Shown here: positions 63,160 through 64,000 of the stretch, piece after piece
Layout of the letters: every line of letters starts with the position of its first letter
Position numbering within the stretch: position 1 is the first letter of the stretch
Source: Xylanibacter ruminicola
GTDB lineage: Bacteria; Bacteroidota; Bacteroidia; Bacteroidales; Bacteroidaceae
Assembly: GCA_015060625.1 (NCBI GenBank)
Contig: SUYC01000005.1
Location: 167,270-231,269, forward strand
Reading direction: 5' to 3'
Length of the DNA: 64,000 nt
Position numbers and translations under genes: made by a program
Notes under the pieces: generated by a model
The model's input: the letters and a program-made list of their open reading frames with translations, nothing else
The model's database searches: none
Told to the model about the DNA's origin: nothing

Positions 63160-64000
63160 ATGCATGAGTCGATTTTAAAAATATTTGCTAACAAAATCCT
63201 ATGTAAAGTCTTGCTGCCACTCTATTATTTGTTCTATGAGTTGCTGCATAATAATTATATAATATTGACGAGCTCAGTTTTCCCCTTTAAAAAAAATTGG
63301 GGTGATGATATGAGTGTAAAGTTAGCTTCTCTTATATCGCCTGAAAAAAAAGTAATTGTAAAACGTTATACTTGGAATATTCGTGGTAGAGAAGATTATT
63401 TATGTATTGGTAGCATAATAACATGGATGACTTCTAAACGGTCAGTAATATGGGGAAGTGGAGTTGTATATCCCAATAAAGAACTCTCTGCAATACCGAA
63501 AAAGATTTATGCAGTAAGAGGACCACTTACAAGGGAATATCTCCTTCAGAGAGGGATTAATTGCCCTGAAATATATGGAGATCCAGCCCTGTTATTTCCC
63601 CAATATTATATGCCTAATCCTCAAAAAAAATATAAGCTGGGTATTATCCCACATTTCCGAGATAAGCAAAACCAACTACTTGGTAAATTTAAAAACGATG
63701 AATCTGTTTTGATTATTGACGTTCAAAATATTCATCCCTGGCACAAGTTTATAGATGACATTTATAGTTGTGAGTGTATAGCTTCGAGTTCTCTACATGG
63801 TATTATTATTTCTGATGCATACAATGTGCCAAATGTTTGGATTGAGTTCGAAGAAGGGGAGAGGAAAGAATTCGCTTTCAATGACTATTTGCTGTCAGTG
63901 AAAAAGAATAATGTAAAACCATTATTAATTAATGCGAATACTGAAAAGAACGATTTGATTAAAGAAAGTCAGAAATGGACACCGATAAGAATTGATCTTG
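63160..64000 (+). CDS. Polysaccharide pyruvyl transferase family protein (3' truncated by window edge)
   Basis: At least 280 residues from ATG at 63160, running off the window. 'NWGDDMSVKLASLIS' near residue 47 is the N-terminal motif of this family, followed by 'LCIGSIITWM', 'VIWGSGVVYPN', 'IYAVRGPLTREYLLQRGI', 'IYGDPALLFPQYY', 'KLGIIPHFRDKQN', 'DDIYSCECIASSSLHGIIISDAYNVPNVWIEF'. These match the WcaK/CsaB fold, which adds ketal-pyruvate to sugars in exopolysaccharide. AT-rich like the flippase. Confidence 0.88.
   Translation, partial: MHESILKIFANKILCKVLLPLYYLFYELLHNNYIILTSSVFPFKKNWGDDMSVKLASLISPEKKVIVKRYTWNIRGREDYLCIGSIITWMTSKRSVIWGSGVVYPNKELSAIPKKIYAVRGPLTREYLLQRGINCPEIYGDPALLFPQYYMPNPQKKYKLGIIPHFRDKQNQLLGKFKNDESVLIIDVQNIHPWHKFIDDIYSCECIASSSLHGIIISDAYNVPNVWIEFEEGERKEFAFNDYLLSVKKNNVKPLLINANTEKNDLIKESQKWTPIRIDL

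Overview
The window is chromosomal DNA of a Bacteroidales bacterium, most likely a Prevotella-type (Prevotellaceae) gut or rumen organism. The evidence is Bacteroidetes promoters (TTG/TTTG, 19-20 bp, TAnnTTTG), almost no Shine-Dalgarno sites, a glycan-degrading gene content, an anaerobic sulfatase maturase next to a sulfatase, an AraR of the Nudix type, a frameshifted 'smalltalk' gene, and a short Prevotella-like C-terminal tag on a mannanase. No rRNA, tRNA, CRISPR array, transposase or phage gene was seen.

Layout. 1-3.65 kb: tail of a glycan-utilisation cluster (GH59 fragment, GH27 alpha-galactosidase, GH26 mannanase), fitting galactomannan breakdown. 3.7-7.0 kb (minus): hisG-hisD-hisC. 7.1-10.8 kb: MltF-type lytic transglycosylase, then rpiB and transketolase (minus). 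10.9-14.3 kb (minus): GH2 exo-glycosidase lipoprotein and ROK sugar kinase. 14.4-16.05 kb: nitrilase-family amidase and CDF metal exporter. 16.1-22.8 kb (plus): a TPP riboswitch followed by thiS-thiE-thiG-thiC-thiF-thiH-thiE2/tenI-thiD. 22.9-28.2 kb: small secreted protein, carboxylesterase, patatin, DMT exporter and a membrane-anchored AraC-type regulator. 28.3-31.3 kb: tiny membrane protein, serine-type sulfatase and its probable maturase. 31.3-36.5 kb: two DUF3857 proteins bracketed by two paralogous 33-residue peptide genes, plus a patch of decayed genes (smalltalk, HU-like tail, possible ATPase fragment). 36.5-52.1 kb (minus): GH3, GH51, araB, araA, araD, AraR, SSS symporter, galM, galK, gluP, galM, a combined arabinose/galactose catabolic region. 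52.2-57.0 kb (minus): folC, dnaJ, grpE and an ABC-F ATPase. 57.1 kb to the end: the start of an exopolysaccharide locus, with a long structured leader, a NusG/UpxY-like antiterminator, odd small genes, ugd, a Wzx flippase and a truncated pyruvyltransferase. The last 2.4 kb are visibly AT-richer than the rest.

The genes form a coherent plant-polysaccharide lifestyle. Secreted GH26/GH27, GH51/GH3 and GH2 enzymes release mannose, galactose, arabinose and glucose. The gal and ara clusters import and phosphorylate these sugars, and rpiB/tkt feed pentoses into central metabolism.

The most unusual content is (i) the pair of near-identical monocistronic 33-aa peptide genes near a radical SAM/SPASM enzyme, and (ii) several families of intergenic palindromes whose arms are built from 8-9 bp tandem units. 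At least five copies of one family are present, and one such element appears to have entered the coding frame of thiE2/tenI.
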